Below are positions 9,080 through 17,686 of a stretch of 64,000 bases of DNA, piece by piece; position 1 is the first letter of the stretch; every line of letters begins with the position of its first letter. The translations under genes were made by a program, and so were the position numbers. Source of the stretch: Nocardia sp. BMG51109 (GTDB taxonomy: Bacteria; Actinomycetota; Actinomycetes; Mycobacteriales; Mycobacteriaceae). Under the pieces are notes generated by a model. The model searched no databases and was not told where the DNA came from. It was given only the letters and a program-made list of their open reading frames with translations. The stretch lies in the NCBI RefSeq assembly GCF_000526215.1, contig NZ_JAFQ01000004.1:3658001-3722000 (forward strand). Reading direction: 5' to 3'.

Positions 9080-9246
9080 GCGATGAGGTAGAGCAGAGTG
9101 CCGTGTTGTTGGTGGCGTTTCTTCGTCGCCCATGCGCAGTCGGGTGAAGATCTCCTCGAGGATGTCTGCTCTGGTGTTTTCCGCGACCGCGGTGCTATCC
9201 AATTTTACGCGCAGCGTCCAGTGCCATCAGGAGCTGGCTGGACGCC
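9080..9246 (-). pseudogene. Chimeric scar of pRiA4b-like and MFS-like genes
   Basis: This short stretch is a patchwork. Bases 9080-9124 match 10526-10570 with two mismatches, and 9122-9164 match 10756-10798; both sources lie in the pRiA4b ORF-3 family gene. Bases 9155-9214 match 3949-4008 at roughly 82 percent by hand count, and 9215-9246 match 5343-5374 with two mismatches; both lie in the MFS exporter gene. All pieces keep the minus-strand sense of the parents. Each parent piece carries an internal deletion. No function is expected; a 73-codon open frame crosses it by chance. Confidence 0.7.
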
Positions 9247-9256
9247 GACTATCGGG

Positions 9257-10159
9257 TCAGTGTGGTGAGAGCTGTAGCCGTCCGGCGCGTTTCAGCGTCA
9301 GTATGGTGCCCACCGTTATGTAGCCGCGCCATTCCAGTGCGGCGGCCGGAGAATAGCTGTCGAAGTCTACGGTCCAGCCACCGTCGTCCTGTTGTTGTGC
9401 GGCCAGCTCGTCCAGTTCGGCTTCGATCACGCCGGCGCGTAGCAGTGTGCTTGCCGGGCTGCCGGGGACCGAGGCGAAATTGAGGGCACGCATCGTCTCT
9501 CCCGCACGGCCGCCCTGAACAGGGACGAGTCCGTCATCGGGCACGAACCGGGCGAGCCGCGCCAGCAGGCGGGGTGCCTCCGGGTACCGCTCGTACGCGG
9601 CGTCCAGAAAGCGGACCGCGAACGAGAGCGCGATCGCGTGTGGTGCCGAGTCCAATGCGCTGATCGCGTCGAGGCAGTACTTGCCGGCGCGCGCCGGCCA
9701 GGGGTGCGCCGCGACGGCTGGGTCGTGCGCGGCGACCCGCAGGGCGGCGCCCGCGGCGAAGGCGGTGCTCTGCAATGTCGAGACAGTGGGCTCGGCGTTG
9801 GCCCAGAAGGGCGCGCAGGCGCTGGCGTCGGCCATCGGCAGCGCGAACGGCAGGCCGCCGTCGGGGAGCGTCACCGAGTTCAGCCAGTCGCACAATTCGA
9901 CCGCGCGTACCGTGGTGGCCGGCGCGATGTCTTCGAAAACCTCGAAGGCGTGCAGCGCGCCACCGGGCTGACTTTCCGGCGCGCGCAGGTCGGGCTCCAA
10001 TCCCCAGCCGTAACCGCCGTCGTCATTGCGGTAGCCGTCCAGTGCGGCGAGTACGGCGTCCGGTCCCGCCTTCCCCACAGCCAACTCGAATCGGCGCCGG
10101 TCGAGCTGCCGGCCGTGGCCGGCGAGAAACGATGCGGCACGCGCCAGATCGACATCCAT
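9257..10159 (-). CDS. Prenyltransferase/squalene-cyclase-like toroid protein
   Basis: 300-residue soluble protein with repeated helical units carrying QW-like signatures: YRNDDGGYGWGLEPDLR (about 49-65), LPDGGLPFALP (about 103-113) and QQQDDGGWTVDFDSYSPAAALEWRG (about 257-281). These indicate an alpha/alpha toroid of the terpenoid cyclase/protein prenyltransferase fold. No DxDD cyclase motif is visible, so it is probably not an active triterpene cyclase. ATG 10159 is used because the conserved part begins there. The 3' end lies ten bases from the scar at 9080-9246. Function unknown. Confidence 0.7.
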   Translation of the reverse strand: MDVDLARAASFLAGHGRQLDRRRFELAVGKAGPDAVLAALDGYRNDDGGYGWGLEPDLRAPESQPGGALHAFEVFEDIAPATTVRAVELCDWLNSVTLPDGGLPFALPMADASACAPFWANAEPTVSTLQSTAFAAGAALRVAAHDPAVAAHPWPARAGKYCLDAISALDSAPHAIALSFAVRFLDAAYERYPEAPRLLARLARFVPDDGLVPVQGGRAGETMRALNFASVPGSPASTLLRAGVIEAELDELAAQQQDDGGWTVDFDSYSPAAALEWRGYITVGTILTLKRAGRLQLSPH

Positions 10160-10278
10160 GGGTGCAACGATCGCACGGCCGGCGGAGCGGGTCTTGAACA
10201 AATCGGACACCGTGTCACCAGGTCCGATGGCCACATCGCGCGGTGGGCAACGCGAGCCTCGGCACGGGCAGGCCGACC

Positions 10279-11775
10279 TCACTCTTTCGGTAACGCCGCC
10301 AGCACCGCCCGGGAGAACACGGTGGCCTTCTCCGTCGCCCGCCGATACTTCCCCGGCCACGACCCCTCCCACCGCAGCAGTCCCATCCGATCCAGGATGT
10401 CGGTCACCGGGCGAACTGCGTCGTGGACCGCCGGATCCATTCTGCCGCCGTCGATCTGCCACCCGATCGCCGGCATGACCTCGCCGACGAATTGGGTGAT
10501 GTCGTCTGTTTCGCCGGCGGCGAGGGCGATGAGGTAGAGCAGGGTGCCGTGTTGTTGGTGGTGTTTCTTCAGCGTGGCCGGGAATCGTTCGGTGATGTGG
10601 TGCCACAGGGCGAGTGGATCGCCTTGCAACGCACGGGCTTTGGCGGTGGTCCGGAGGCGGCCCTGGTATTTGCGCAGCAGGCCCAGGGTGACTGCCGATG
10701 TTCGCAGGTCGTGGACGGGTGGGGTGAGGTCCTCACGGTTGCCCTTGCCGATCCATTCGTCGCCCATGTGCAGCCGGGTGAAGATCTCCTCGACGATGGC
10801 CGGTGGTAGGAAGCCGGCCTTCGTGAGTTTGACGCCGTCGCCGATGATTTCGAGCAGATGGGAGTATGGGCTCACCATGGCGGCGGCTGTTTTCGTGTCG
10901 ATCGGCACCGGAGTGTCGAGGCGGGCTCGATCGATCAGCACCAGCAGGTGGCGCCGGAGCATGCCGTGGGCTGTGCGGAGGAGGTCCGCGAGGGCGGGCG
11001 GTAGTTTCTCCGCGACCTGGTCTGTGGTTTCCCGCCGCACGAATGAGGCGAGAGCCTGGTTGATGTCGTCCGGGTCGAATGGCGTGAGCAGGTCTCGCGG
11101 TGGCTCGGCTCCGTATATTTCGATGAACTCGAGTCGAGCGGCGTCGTGGTCACGGTGCTCGGGATCGGTTGCGGCGGCGAGTAGTTCGTATCCCGGAACG
11201 CCTCCGCAATCCTCGGGCGGCCCTGGAAGCCGGCCCTTGATGCACACAGCGGCCGGCGCACCGGGCCGGTCGGGTAGCACCTCCTCGAGGGTGATCGCGT
11301 GCAGCCAGTCGTCGCCGAAGTCGTAGCAATAGAACAGCGTGTCGCTCTTGTTCCGTAGCACCTCGTCCAGCCGGACCTGCTGCTCGGGGATGCCTGGCCG
11401 GTCGCCCTCCTCGGCCATATAGGGGCACAGGTAGTACTCGGTCATGAGGTCGTAATACCTTGGCCCGCTGCCGAACTGGTGCAGATGGCTGTCGGTCCAG
11501 CCGAATGCGATCTGGAGGATCTCGTGCAGTTCGTCGAGGAACAGGTCCGACGAGATCTCCAGGCGTCGCCACAGCGGAGGCTTGGTGTCGGTGAGGTCGA
11601 CGCGCACGCGGTAGGTGACCGTCTCACTTCGCCGAGGCGTGCGCCGGGACGGGACGGGAAACTCCTCGGCCTCCTCGCGCCCGACGGCGAAGATGTGTCC
11701 GAGCAGCGCCCTCAGTTCTTCCGGGCTCTTGCCGGGCAGGGCTGCGGCGAATTCGCCGAGCTGGTCATCGTTCAT
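10279..11775 (-). CDS. Plasmid pRiA4b ORF-3 family protein
   Basis: 498-residue protein. Residues about 50-250 form the pRiA4b ORF-3-like domain, seen in VTYRVRVDLTDTKPPLWRRLEI, LHEILQIAFGWTDSHLHQF, CYDFGDDWLHAITLEEV and PPEDCGGVPGYELL. These segments are highly characteristic. The C-terminal 250 residues are helical and unassigned. The family is often found as a passenger on mobile elements, but no transposase or terminal repeats are seen here. Start ATG 11775 precedes MNDDQLGEFAA. Partial copies of its C-terminal coding region occur at 9080-9164. Confidence 0.8.
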   Translation of the reverse strand: MNDDQLGEFAAALPGKSPEELRALLGHIFAVGREEAEEFPVPSRRTPRRSETVTYRVRVDLTDTKPPLWRRLEISSDLFLDELHEILQIAFGWTDSHLHQFGSGPRYYDLMTEYYLCPYMAEEGDRPGIPEQQVRLDEVLRNKSDTLFYCYDFGDDWLHAITLEEVLPDRPGAPAAVCIKGRLPGPPEDCGGVPGYELLAAATDPEHRDHDAARLEFIEIYGAEPPRDLLTPFDPDDINQALASFVRRETTDQVAEKLPPALADLLRTAHGMLRRHLLVLIDRARLDTPVPIDTKTAAAMVSPYSHLLEIIGDGVKLTKAGFLPPAIVEEIFTRLHMGDEWIGKGNREDLTPPVHDLRTSAVTLGLLRKYQGRLRTTAKARALQGDPLALWHHITERFPATLKKHHQQHGTLLYLIALAAGETDDITQFVGEVMPAIGWQIDGGRMDPAVHDAVRPVTDILDRMGLLRWEGSWPGKYRRATEKATVFSRAVLAALPKE

Positions 11776-11902
11776 CGCCCGAGAGGCTACCGCGTGGTGG
11801 GATAGTGCTGACCCCAGCGGTGCGGGCTCTTCTGAGGGGGCGGTGCAGGCAGCGGTGAGTCCACGACGATCCCTGAAGCTCATTGCCGGCTTCACGAGAA
11901 TG

Positions 11903-12331
11903 TCAAGCCGGTTGCAGCTCCACGATCGGGATCGTGCGCTGTGTCTTTTTCTGGTAGCCGGTGTACCGGCCTCGGTTCGCGGCGTCGAGGAGCGACCAGC
12001 GGCGGGCGAAATCCGGGTCGGAAGGCAGGGTGACGCGGGCGTGGACCCGCTTCTTGCGGGTGCCGATCCGAATTTCGCAGTCGGGCTCGGCTTTGAGGTT
12101 GGCGAGCCAGTCGGGGGGTGTGGGCGATCCGCCGGCGGAGGCGACTACCAGATATGCCCGGTCGTCCCGGGCGTAGATCAGGGCGGCGGTTCGGGGGCGG
12201 CCCGACTTGCGACCGATGGTGTGCAACAACAGAGTTGGGGTGCCGAGTAGCAGGCGGTGCCCCAGCAGTCCGCTCGTTCGCTCATAGATCCATTGGTGGG
12301 TGTTCAACACGCGATGGTAGAGGTCGGTCAT
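11903..12331 (-). CDS. Deazaflavin (F420)-dependent nitroreductase-family protein
   Basis: 142-residue split-barrel protein of the Ddn/F420H2-dependent oxidoreductase family. Characteristic segments are TIGRKSGRPRTAALIYARDD, LVVASAGGSPTPPDWLANL and the C-terminal GRYTGYQKKTQRTIPIVEL. Family members reduce quinones or other small molecules with reduced F420. It is divergent from a TetR gene with a palindrome between them, so it is probably under that regulator's control. Substrate unknown. Confidence 0.85.
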   Translation of the reverse strand: MTDLYHRVLNTHQWIYERTSGLLGHRLLLGTPTLLLHTIGRKSGRPRTAALIYARDDRAYLVVASAGGSPTPPDWLANLKAEPDCEIRIGTRKKRVHARVTLPSDPDFARRWSLLDAANRGRYTGYQKKTQRTIPIVELQPA

Positions 12332-12377
12332 GACTGTCCTCGCTATTTCCGGCGCGGATGGGCATGTCCAATGTAGG

Positions 12378-12400
12378 CATTGTCCACAAAGTGGTCAATG
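12378..12400. promoter_or_regulatory. TetR operator in divergent promoter
   Basis: The arms CATTGTCCAC and GTGGTCAATG, separated by AAA, form an inverted repeat with one mismatch in ten pairs. It lies in the 98-base space between the F420-oxidoreductase gene (minus) and the TetR gene (plus). A TAGGCT element 14-19 bases after it may be the -10 for the TetR gene. Binding by the TetR protein is inferred. Confidence 0.6.
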
Positions 12401-12429
12401 TCAACATCGATGCTAGGCTGATAACCGCT

Positions 12430-13041
12430 ATGTGTGCCGATCGTCCCTACCATCACGGTGATCTGCGGGAGCAACTGCTCGGCCGTGCGGAGCAGGCATT
12501 GCGTGCGGACGGCGTGGAGCGGCTCTCGCTGCGCCGTCTCGCGCGCGAGGTGGGCGTTACCCACAATGCGCCCAGCCGTCATTTCCCGGACAAGCAGGCA
12601 TTGCTGGATGCGTTGGCCCTCGTGGGATTTCAACGACTCGGCAACGCCTTCGGTGCGGCCGCCGTCGAGGCCGAGGGGCGTCCGTTCGAGGAGCGGTTCC
12701 GGGTGCTGGCGCGCGCCTATCTGGATTTCGCCCTCGACAATTCGGCACTGCTGACCTTGATGTTCGCCCGCAAACACAGCCCGGCCACGGGCGCGGACAT
12801 GGCCGCGGCCGTGGCGGGCGCGTTCGCGGTTCCGGTGCGGCTGACCGCCGAGGGGCAGGCTCGCGGCGAGGTCGTCGAGGGCGATCCCATGCGCCTCGGG
12901 CGGACGATCGCCGTTGCGCTGCAAGGCCTGGTCGGCTTCGTGACATCCGGGATGGTCGGTCCTGACGATATCGACGATCTGCTGAACGATACCGTGACCC
13001 GTCTGACCCTTGGTCTGCTGCCGCGGACCACCGTCGAGTGA
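12430..13041 (+). CDS. TetR regulator with WHG-type ligand domain
   Basis: 203-residue regulator. The DNA-binding domain reads YHHGDLREQLLGRAEQALRADG, then LSLRRLAREVGVTHNAPSRHFPDKQALLDAL. The ligand domain is the WHG subfamily type, with LARAYLDFALDNSALLTLMF. ATG 12430 is selected because the YHHGDLR start is typical for the family; the longer frame from 12358 would run through the operator. The thioesterase gene follows 31 bases downstream on the same strand, and the F420 oxidoreductase is divergent. Confidence 0.87.
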   Translation: MCADRPYHHGDLREQLLGRAEQALRADGVERLSLRRLAREVGVTHNAPSRHFPDKQALLDALALVGFQRLGNAFGAAAVEAEGRPFEERFRVLARAYLDFALDNSALLTLMFARKHSPATGADMAAAVAGAFAVPVRLTAEGQARGEVVEGDPMRLGRTIAVALQGLVGFVTSGMVGPDDIDDLLNDTVTRLTLGLLPRTTVE

Positions 13042-13072
13042 CGCACCGTCGATTGCCGTCCGAGGAGCCCAG

Positions 13073-13888
13073 GTGACCGCTACTGTTTCTCACCCGTTCG
13101 ATCAGGCCGTCCATCTCACCCCCGAACCCGACGGGACATTCGGTGGGCAGACGAGCCAGGATTACGCGAACATGGTCGGTCCGTTCGGCGGCGTCACCGC
13201 GGCGACGCTGCTGCGGGCGGTCTCCCGGCATCCGCAGCGGCTCGGAGAGCCGTTGTCCCTCACCGTCAACTACGCGTCGCCGATCGGCGACGGGCCGTTC
13301 GTCATCACGGCCGATCCGGCGCAGACCAATCGCTCCACCCAGCATTGGATCGTGACGATGACGCAGGACGGAGTGGTGAAGACAACCGCCACAGCGGTTT
13401 TCGGCACCCGCCGCGACACCTTCGCCGCCACCGAGATCGCGCCGCCGCGGGCTCCGGAGGCTCGGACGATCGCGCCGCAGGAAACCCCCGAGTTCATCCC
13501 GTGGATGCGCAACTACGAGATGCGTTTCACCGCCGGAAGTTTCGATGTCGCACCGAGCGGACCGGCGAACGACTCGACGACCACGCTCTGGGTGCGTGAC
13601 GCCCCGCCGCGCTCGCTGGATCACTTCTCGCTCACGGCGATCAGCGACGTCTTCGTTCCCCGGATCATGCTCCGGCTCGGCCGTGTGGTCCCCGCGGGAA
13701 CCGTCTCGCTGAGCATCTACTTCCATGCCGACGCCGCCACCGTCGTCGAGCAAGGTGACGAGCCCGTGCTGGCCACCGCGCGCTCCCAGCATTTCGGCGC
13801 GGGCTTCGCCGACCAGGCGGCCCAGCTGTGGACCGGTGCGGGAACTCTGCTCGCGACCAGTCATCAGCTCGTCTATTTCAAGGCATAG
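13073..13888 (+). CDS. Acyl-CoA thioesterase, TesB-like double hotdog
   Basis: 271-residue protein with two hotdog halves: an N-terminal half with MVGPFGGVTAATLLRAV and LTVNYASPIGDGPF, and a C-terminal half with DHFSLTAISDVFVPRIMLRLG and LATARSQHFGAGFADQAAQLW. This is the 4HBT_3/TesB-like acyl-CoA thioesterase arrangement, expected to release free fatty acid and CoA. GTG 13073 has a GAGGAG site five bases upstream. It follows the TetR gene by 31 bases, suggesting cotranscription and regulation through the palindrome at 12378. Confidence 0.78.
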   Translation: MTATVSHPFDQAVHLTPEPDGTFGGQTSQDYANMVGPFGGVTAATLLRAVSRHPQRLGEPLSLTVNYASPIGDGPFVITADPAQTNRSTQHWIVTMTQDGVVKTTATAVFGTRRDTFAATEIAPPRAPEARTIAPQETPEFIPWMRNYEMRFTAGSFDVAPSGPANDSTTTLWVRDAPPRSLDHFSLTAISDVFVPRIMLRLGRVVPAGTVSLSIYFHADAATVVEQGDEPVLATARSQHFGAGFADQAAQLWTGAGTLLATSHQLVYFKA

Positions 13889-13969
13889 CGCACGGATTTC
13901 CTCGCGCGTACGCGCGCGTGACGGCGCTGCCTCCCGGTAGGCTGCGCTCAGCGATGGGGAGGTGCCGCC

Positions 13970-15946
13970 GTGACGAGTGCAGGGGTTATGCGAATTCCGC
14001 CGCGCAACAGCAATCATGTCGATCGGGAGCAGGTGCTGCGGGCCGTGCGTGGGCTGGCCGCGTCGAGCACCGGGAACGTGACGGTCGTGTTCAAGGGGTT
14101 ACCGAAGGTCGGGAAGACGGCGACCGCAACGGAATTGATGCATCTGCTGGGTGCGAGCTATCCCGACGGGCAGTTGTTCTATCGGCTGTCCGACACGCTG
14201 GACGACGCCGTCTCCGAGTCGGACAAGCTCCTGGAGGGTCTGCTGGCGCTCGGTGATCGGCGGGAGGAGATTCCCGACCGTGCCGACGCGCGGTGGAACC
14301 GGTATCTGGCTCGCACGGCCGGACTGCGGCTGCTCGTCGTCATCGACGGTGCCACGACCGAGCGCCAGGTGCGGGTACTGCGGCCGGCCGACGGGGAATC
14401 GCTGGTGCTGGTGACCGAGCGTTCTCCCGCAACGGATCTCAGCGGAGGGGGAGTGGAGGTGTTCGAGCTGGAGCGACTCGACGCCGCGGCGGCGCGCGAG
14501 TTGCTGGTCGGCATCGTCGGCGCGGATCGGGCCGATGCGGAACCGGAAGCGGTCGATCGCCTGGTCTCCTTGTGCGACAACCTCCCCGGTGCGCTGTGCA
14601 TCGTCGGTGGCATGCTGCGGCAGCAGCGCGGCCGGTCTATCGGTGGCTTGGCGGACCGGCTCGGGGACGAGCGGTGGCGGTCGCGTCAGGTGCTGTCGAA
14701 GGTGTTCGATACCGCGTACCGGTCGCTGGACGAGCTGCCCGCGCGGTGTTATCGGGCGTTCGGTCTGCGCGCGCACGGCGGTCATGTCCATCCGGCCGCA
14801 TTCTCCCGGGCCCTGCGCGTTCCGGAGGCCGAAATAACATGGGCCCTGCAGGAACTCGCCGATCTGCACCTGGTCTCGGAGTGGGACGGCGGCTACCACG
14901 TGGCGGAGCTGGTGCGCGTGCACGCCCGGTCGGTCGAGCAAGACCCCGATGACGTGCGTGCCGAGGCCGAAACCGGTCTGCTCCGCTATTACGACGAGAG
15001 CATCGGCGCCGCCGATGTACTCCTGGCGCCGGCCCGGCCCTGGCGAGCGCTGGTGCTGCGGGCGTCCTTCCCCACCACGGGCACAGCGGAATTCCGCGAC
15101 GCCGACGAGGCCCGCCGCTGGCTGCGCAGTCACATGGCGAACATCGCGGCGGCGGCCGACTACGCGTACGCGAGCGGGCGAGACGACACGGTTGCCCGCT
15201 GGTGCGTGTTGCTGTGGTCGTTCCACGAGAAGGACAAGAATCTGGATGCCATGCAGGTGATCCACGAACACGGAGTGGCCTCGGCACGGCGGTCCGGTAA
15301 TCGTGCGGTGGAGAGCCTGCTACAGATGCAACTGGGTTTCCGGCACTACTGGCTACGTGAACTCGATGCTGCGGCAGCGGCTTTCGGTGAGGCCATGCGG
15401 CTGGCCCGGGAACTGCCGAGATCGGCCGCGTCCGTGCAGTTGGAGGCGTCGAGCTTGGAAGGTCTCGGACTCGCCTACATCACGGCCGGGCAGACCGATG
15501 CGGCGCGAGATGCCCTGCGGAGCAACCACCGGATAGCCACCGATATCGGTGACGCGCGCCGAATCGCCTTGGCGGCACTGCATCTGGCGAAGGCCGAGGA
15601 ACCCGATCGGGCGCTGACGCTGCTGGGCGAGGCCGAGGAGATCTTCGATTCGCTGGTGTCGGATGAGACCGAGAACCGTGCGAAGGTGTGGATGTGGCGC
15701 GGGCGCAAGCTTGTCGATGCGGGCAGGCCGCACGAAGCGCGGCAGCCGCTGCTCGATGCGCTGGCGGTGATGCGAGGTCGTCGCAGGCGGTTCGACGAAG
15801 CGGAAATACTTGTGGCCCTGGGTGATTGTGCCCGGGCCGCTGGTGAGTCCGAGCCCGAGCGGTACGGCGCCGCTCTCGCAATCTATCGGGATCTGTGTTT
15901 CCCCGACGCTGTCGCGGAGGTCGAGTCACGGCTTGCCGGCGGATGA
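13970..15946 (+). CDS. STAND NTPase (NB-ARC) with TPR tail
   Basis: 658-residue protein. P-loop GLPKVGKT lies at 43-50, Walker B LLVVID at 121-126, a sensor segment VLVTERS near 140-147, and a GLPL-like motif in CDNLPGALCIVGGML near 203-217. A winged-helix part follows, then helical repeats of TPR type from about residue 400 to the end. Only about 40 residues precede the P-loop, so there is no N-terminal SARP DNA-binding, TIR or protease effector. STAND proteins act as signal-triggered switches; here the output is unknown. GTG 13970 has GGAGG seven bases upstream. It overlaps the convergent next gene by 21 bases. Confidence 0.8.
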   Translation: MTSAGVMRIPPRNSNHVDREQVLRAVRGLAASSTGNVTVVFKGLPKVGKTATATELMHLLGASYPDGQLFYRLSDTLDDAVSESDKLLEGLLALGDRREEIPDRADARWNRYLARTAGLRLLVVIDGATTERQVRVLRPADGESLVLVTERSPATDLSGGGVEVFELERLDAAAARELLVGIVGADRADAEPEAVDRLVSLCDNLPGALCIVGGMLRQQRGRSIGGLADRLGDERWRSRQVLSKVFDTAYRSLDELPARCYRAFGLRAHGGHVHPAAFSRALRVPEAEITWALQELADLHLVSEWDGGYHVAELVRVHARSVEQDPDDVRAEAETGLLRYYDESIGAADVLLAPARPWRALVLRASFPTTGTAEFRDADEARRWLRSHMANIAAAADYAYASGRDDTVARWCVLLWSFHEKDKNLDAMQVIHEHGVASARRSGNRAVESLLQMQLGFRHYWLRELDAAAAAFGEAMRLARELPRSAASVQLEASSLEGLGLAYITAGQTDAARDALRSNHRIATDIGDARRIALAALHLAKAEEPDRALTLLGEAEEIFDSLVSDETENRAKVWMWRGRKLVDAGRPHEARQPLLDALAVMRGRRRRFDEAEILVALGDCARAAGESEPERYGAALAIYRDLCFPDAVAEVESRLAGG

Positions 15947-17632
15947 GCGGGTCGCCTTCCGCTCTGTCGTCTCGATCGCCGTGACGGACAGGGCTTCTCC
16001 GCCGCAGTGCATCGTCCAGCGGCCGGCCAGGTCCGGCACCGTTCCGCCGCGGGCGACGAGATGGTAAGCGAGTGAGGCGAACAACCGGCAGGCATGGTCG
16101 GATCCGTCGACTCGCAGCAGGTGCTCGCCGTCGCCGAGCAGCCAGCGTCCGGGTGATTCCGGAGCGGTCGCCCAGGCGCATCCCGGCATCCGCGTGAGTG
16201 TGTCGGTGATCCACCGTTCGGTGTCGTTTCCCGCACCGCCGATGACGAGGTCGGCGAGTTGCAGCCATCGCACGCGCGGCTCGCGGACACCGGCGGCCAG
16301 ATGTGTTCCGGGGCGGGGCGAGGTGCCGGCGCGCAAGGACTCCGCCGGGTAGCGCGTGATCGTGGCGGTGCGGTCCGAACCGGTAACCACCTGCACGACA
16401 TGGGAATCCGGACCGGTGATGGGCCGGCGCGGCAGTGGCAGTGCATCGAGTTCGGCCGGTTCGGTGGGTTCGGCGAGGTCGAGTAGCTCGTACAGGGCCG
16501 TGCGGAGCACGGCCGCGCCGCATCCGGGTTCGGAGGTGGTCAGTGTGGTGATCTCGGCGTATCGGTCCGCGACATGATCGGCGATCGTGCTCCGAATCTG
16601 GTGCGTGGGATCGGCGGATTCGTCGAATCGTGGTGCCGCCGTGAGGAGTTGCGCGATCGGGGAGCCGGGGTCGACGGTGTGGGTGGGTGCGGTGGCCAGC
16701 AGGAGCGGAAGGCCGAGTGCCGCGCCGTAGAACGAGACGGACCCGTGGTCTCCCACGACGAGATCGGCGGCGACGAGGGCGGTGCGCCAGTCGTCGACCG
16801 TGTCCGGGATGTGCACCCCTGCGCGAGCCGCGCCGGACAGGTACTCCGACAGCTGCCAGCGCGAATGGTGCGCCGGGACGTTCGGATGCACTGCCAGGGT
16901 TACCCGATAGTCGTCGGCCGGGAGTGCGGCGGCCAGGGTTCGCGGTAGTTCGGGGTGCACGGCGAGTAGTGAGTCACGGCCCCAAGTGGAGGATATGACA
17001 ATCAGTTTCTGCTGTGGCCGCACATCGAATGCGCGTCGGTAGGTGGCGCGCAGGGGAGTGCTCGCATGCAGGCGGTCGAAGCAGATGTCGCCTGCGACCA
17101 GCGCTTTCGGGTCCGCCTCCGGGCATGAGCGCAGTAGGCGGTCGCGCTGTTCGGAATGCGAGAGAACGATGAGCGACGGTACGACCCGGCCGTCGTACAT
17201 CAACCACTCTTCGGACAACCCGAAAACGGGACTTTCAACGTGATTTGCGATTTGCGATTTGCGATTTGCGGCGAGGAATTTATTATATCCCATTCCGTGC
17301 GGAACCACGGCCAAAGGTGCTTGGATACGGTGTAATTCGCCGCCGTAGCTGGCGGCGACGGCCAGGTCGAAGGATTGGGTCAGCGCGGTCCGCCAGGGTG
17401 TTTCGCGTGCTCCCCGAGCCTCCAGGAAGCCGCTGGTGTCGGCGTCGAAGGCGGAGGATCCGGTGCGGGAGAACTCGATTCGGATTCGTGGATCGCTCGC
17501 GAGGACTCCGAGAACATCGAACAATCTCGTTGCCGCGGTGATGTTGTGTACCACCGCCAGTACGGTGCGTGAGTTCGGATAGGTCGACCAGCGGGCATCG
17601 CGTTCGTCCTGCTGCTGTTCGACCGGTGACAC
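15926..17632 (-). CDS. GT-B-like CDP-glycerol transferase-type protein
   Basis: 568-residue soluble protein. It has features of GT-B folds related to CDP-glycerol glycerophosphotransferases and UDP-GlcNAc epimerases: VVPHGMGYNKF near 114-124, a second-domain start LIVISSTWGRDSLL, then HPNVPAHHSR, and VVGDHGSVSFYGAALGLPLLL as the donor-site loop. The C-terminal 180 residues are unassigned. The family call is tentative. GTG 17632 is the start; the ribosome site is weak. Four perfect copies of a 7-base repeat (17242-17269) lie inside the gene, encoding KSQIANH-like residues, where gain or loss of a copy would shift the frame. Confidence 0.55.
   Translation of the reverse strand: MSPVEQQQDERDARWSTYPNSRTVLAVVHNITAATRLFDVLGVLASDPRIRIEFSRTGSSAFDADTSGFLEARGARETPWRTALTQSFDLAVAASYGGELHRIQAPLAVVPHGMGYNKFLAANRKSQIANHVESPVFGLSEEWLMYDGRVVPSLIVLSHSEQRDRLLRSCPEADPKALVAGDICFDRLHASTPLRATYRRAFDVRPQQKLIVISSTWGRDSLLAVHPELPRTLAAALPADDYRVTLAVHPNVPAHHSRWQLSEYLSGAARAGVHIPDTVDDWRTALVAADLVVGDHGSVSFYGAALGLPLLLATAPTHTVDPGSPIAQLLTAAPRFDESADPTHQIRSTIADHVADRYAEITTLTTSEPGCGAAVLRTALYELLDLAEPTEPAELDALPLPRRPITGPDSHVVQVVTGSDRTATITRYPAESLRAGTSPRPGTHLAAGVREPRVRWLQLADLVIGGAGNDTERWITDTLTRMPGCAWATAPESPGRWLLGDGEHLLRVDGSDHACRLFASLAYHLVARGGTVPDLAGRWTMHCGGEALSVTAIETTERKATRSSAGKP
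17242..17269 (+). repeat. Heptanucleotide tandem repeat GATTTGC x4
   Basis: Four perfect copies of GATTTGC (GCAAATC on the coding strand) within the GT-B-like gene at about codons 122-130. Seven is not a multiple of three, so slippage would create frameshifts. Confidence 0.9.
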
Positions 17633-17686
17633 GGATTCCGATAGTAACGGTACGGACGAGCAGGTCGTGCGGATGTGCCGCGCGAA

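Noticed and set aside
13903..13916. A perfect 14-base palindrome CGCGCGTACGCGCG after the thioesterase gene
   Set aside because: Too simple in sequence and lacking a U-rich tail; it could be a chance GC palindrome rather than a terminator or operator.
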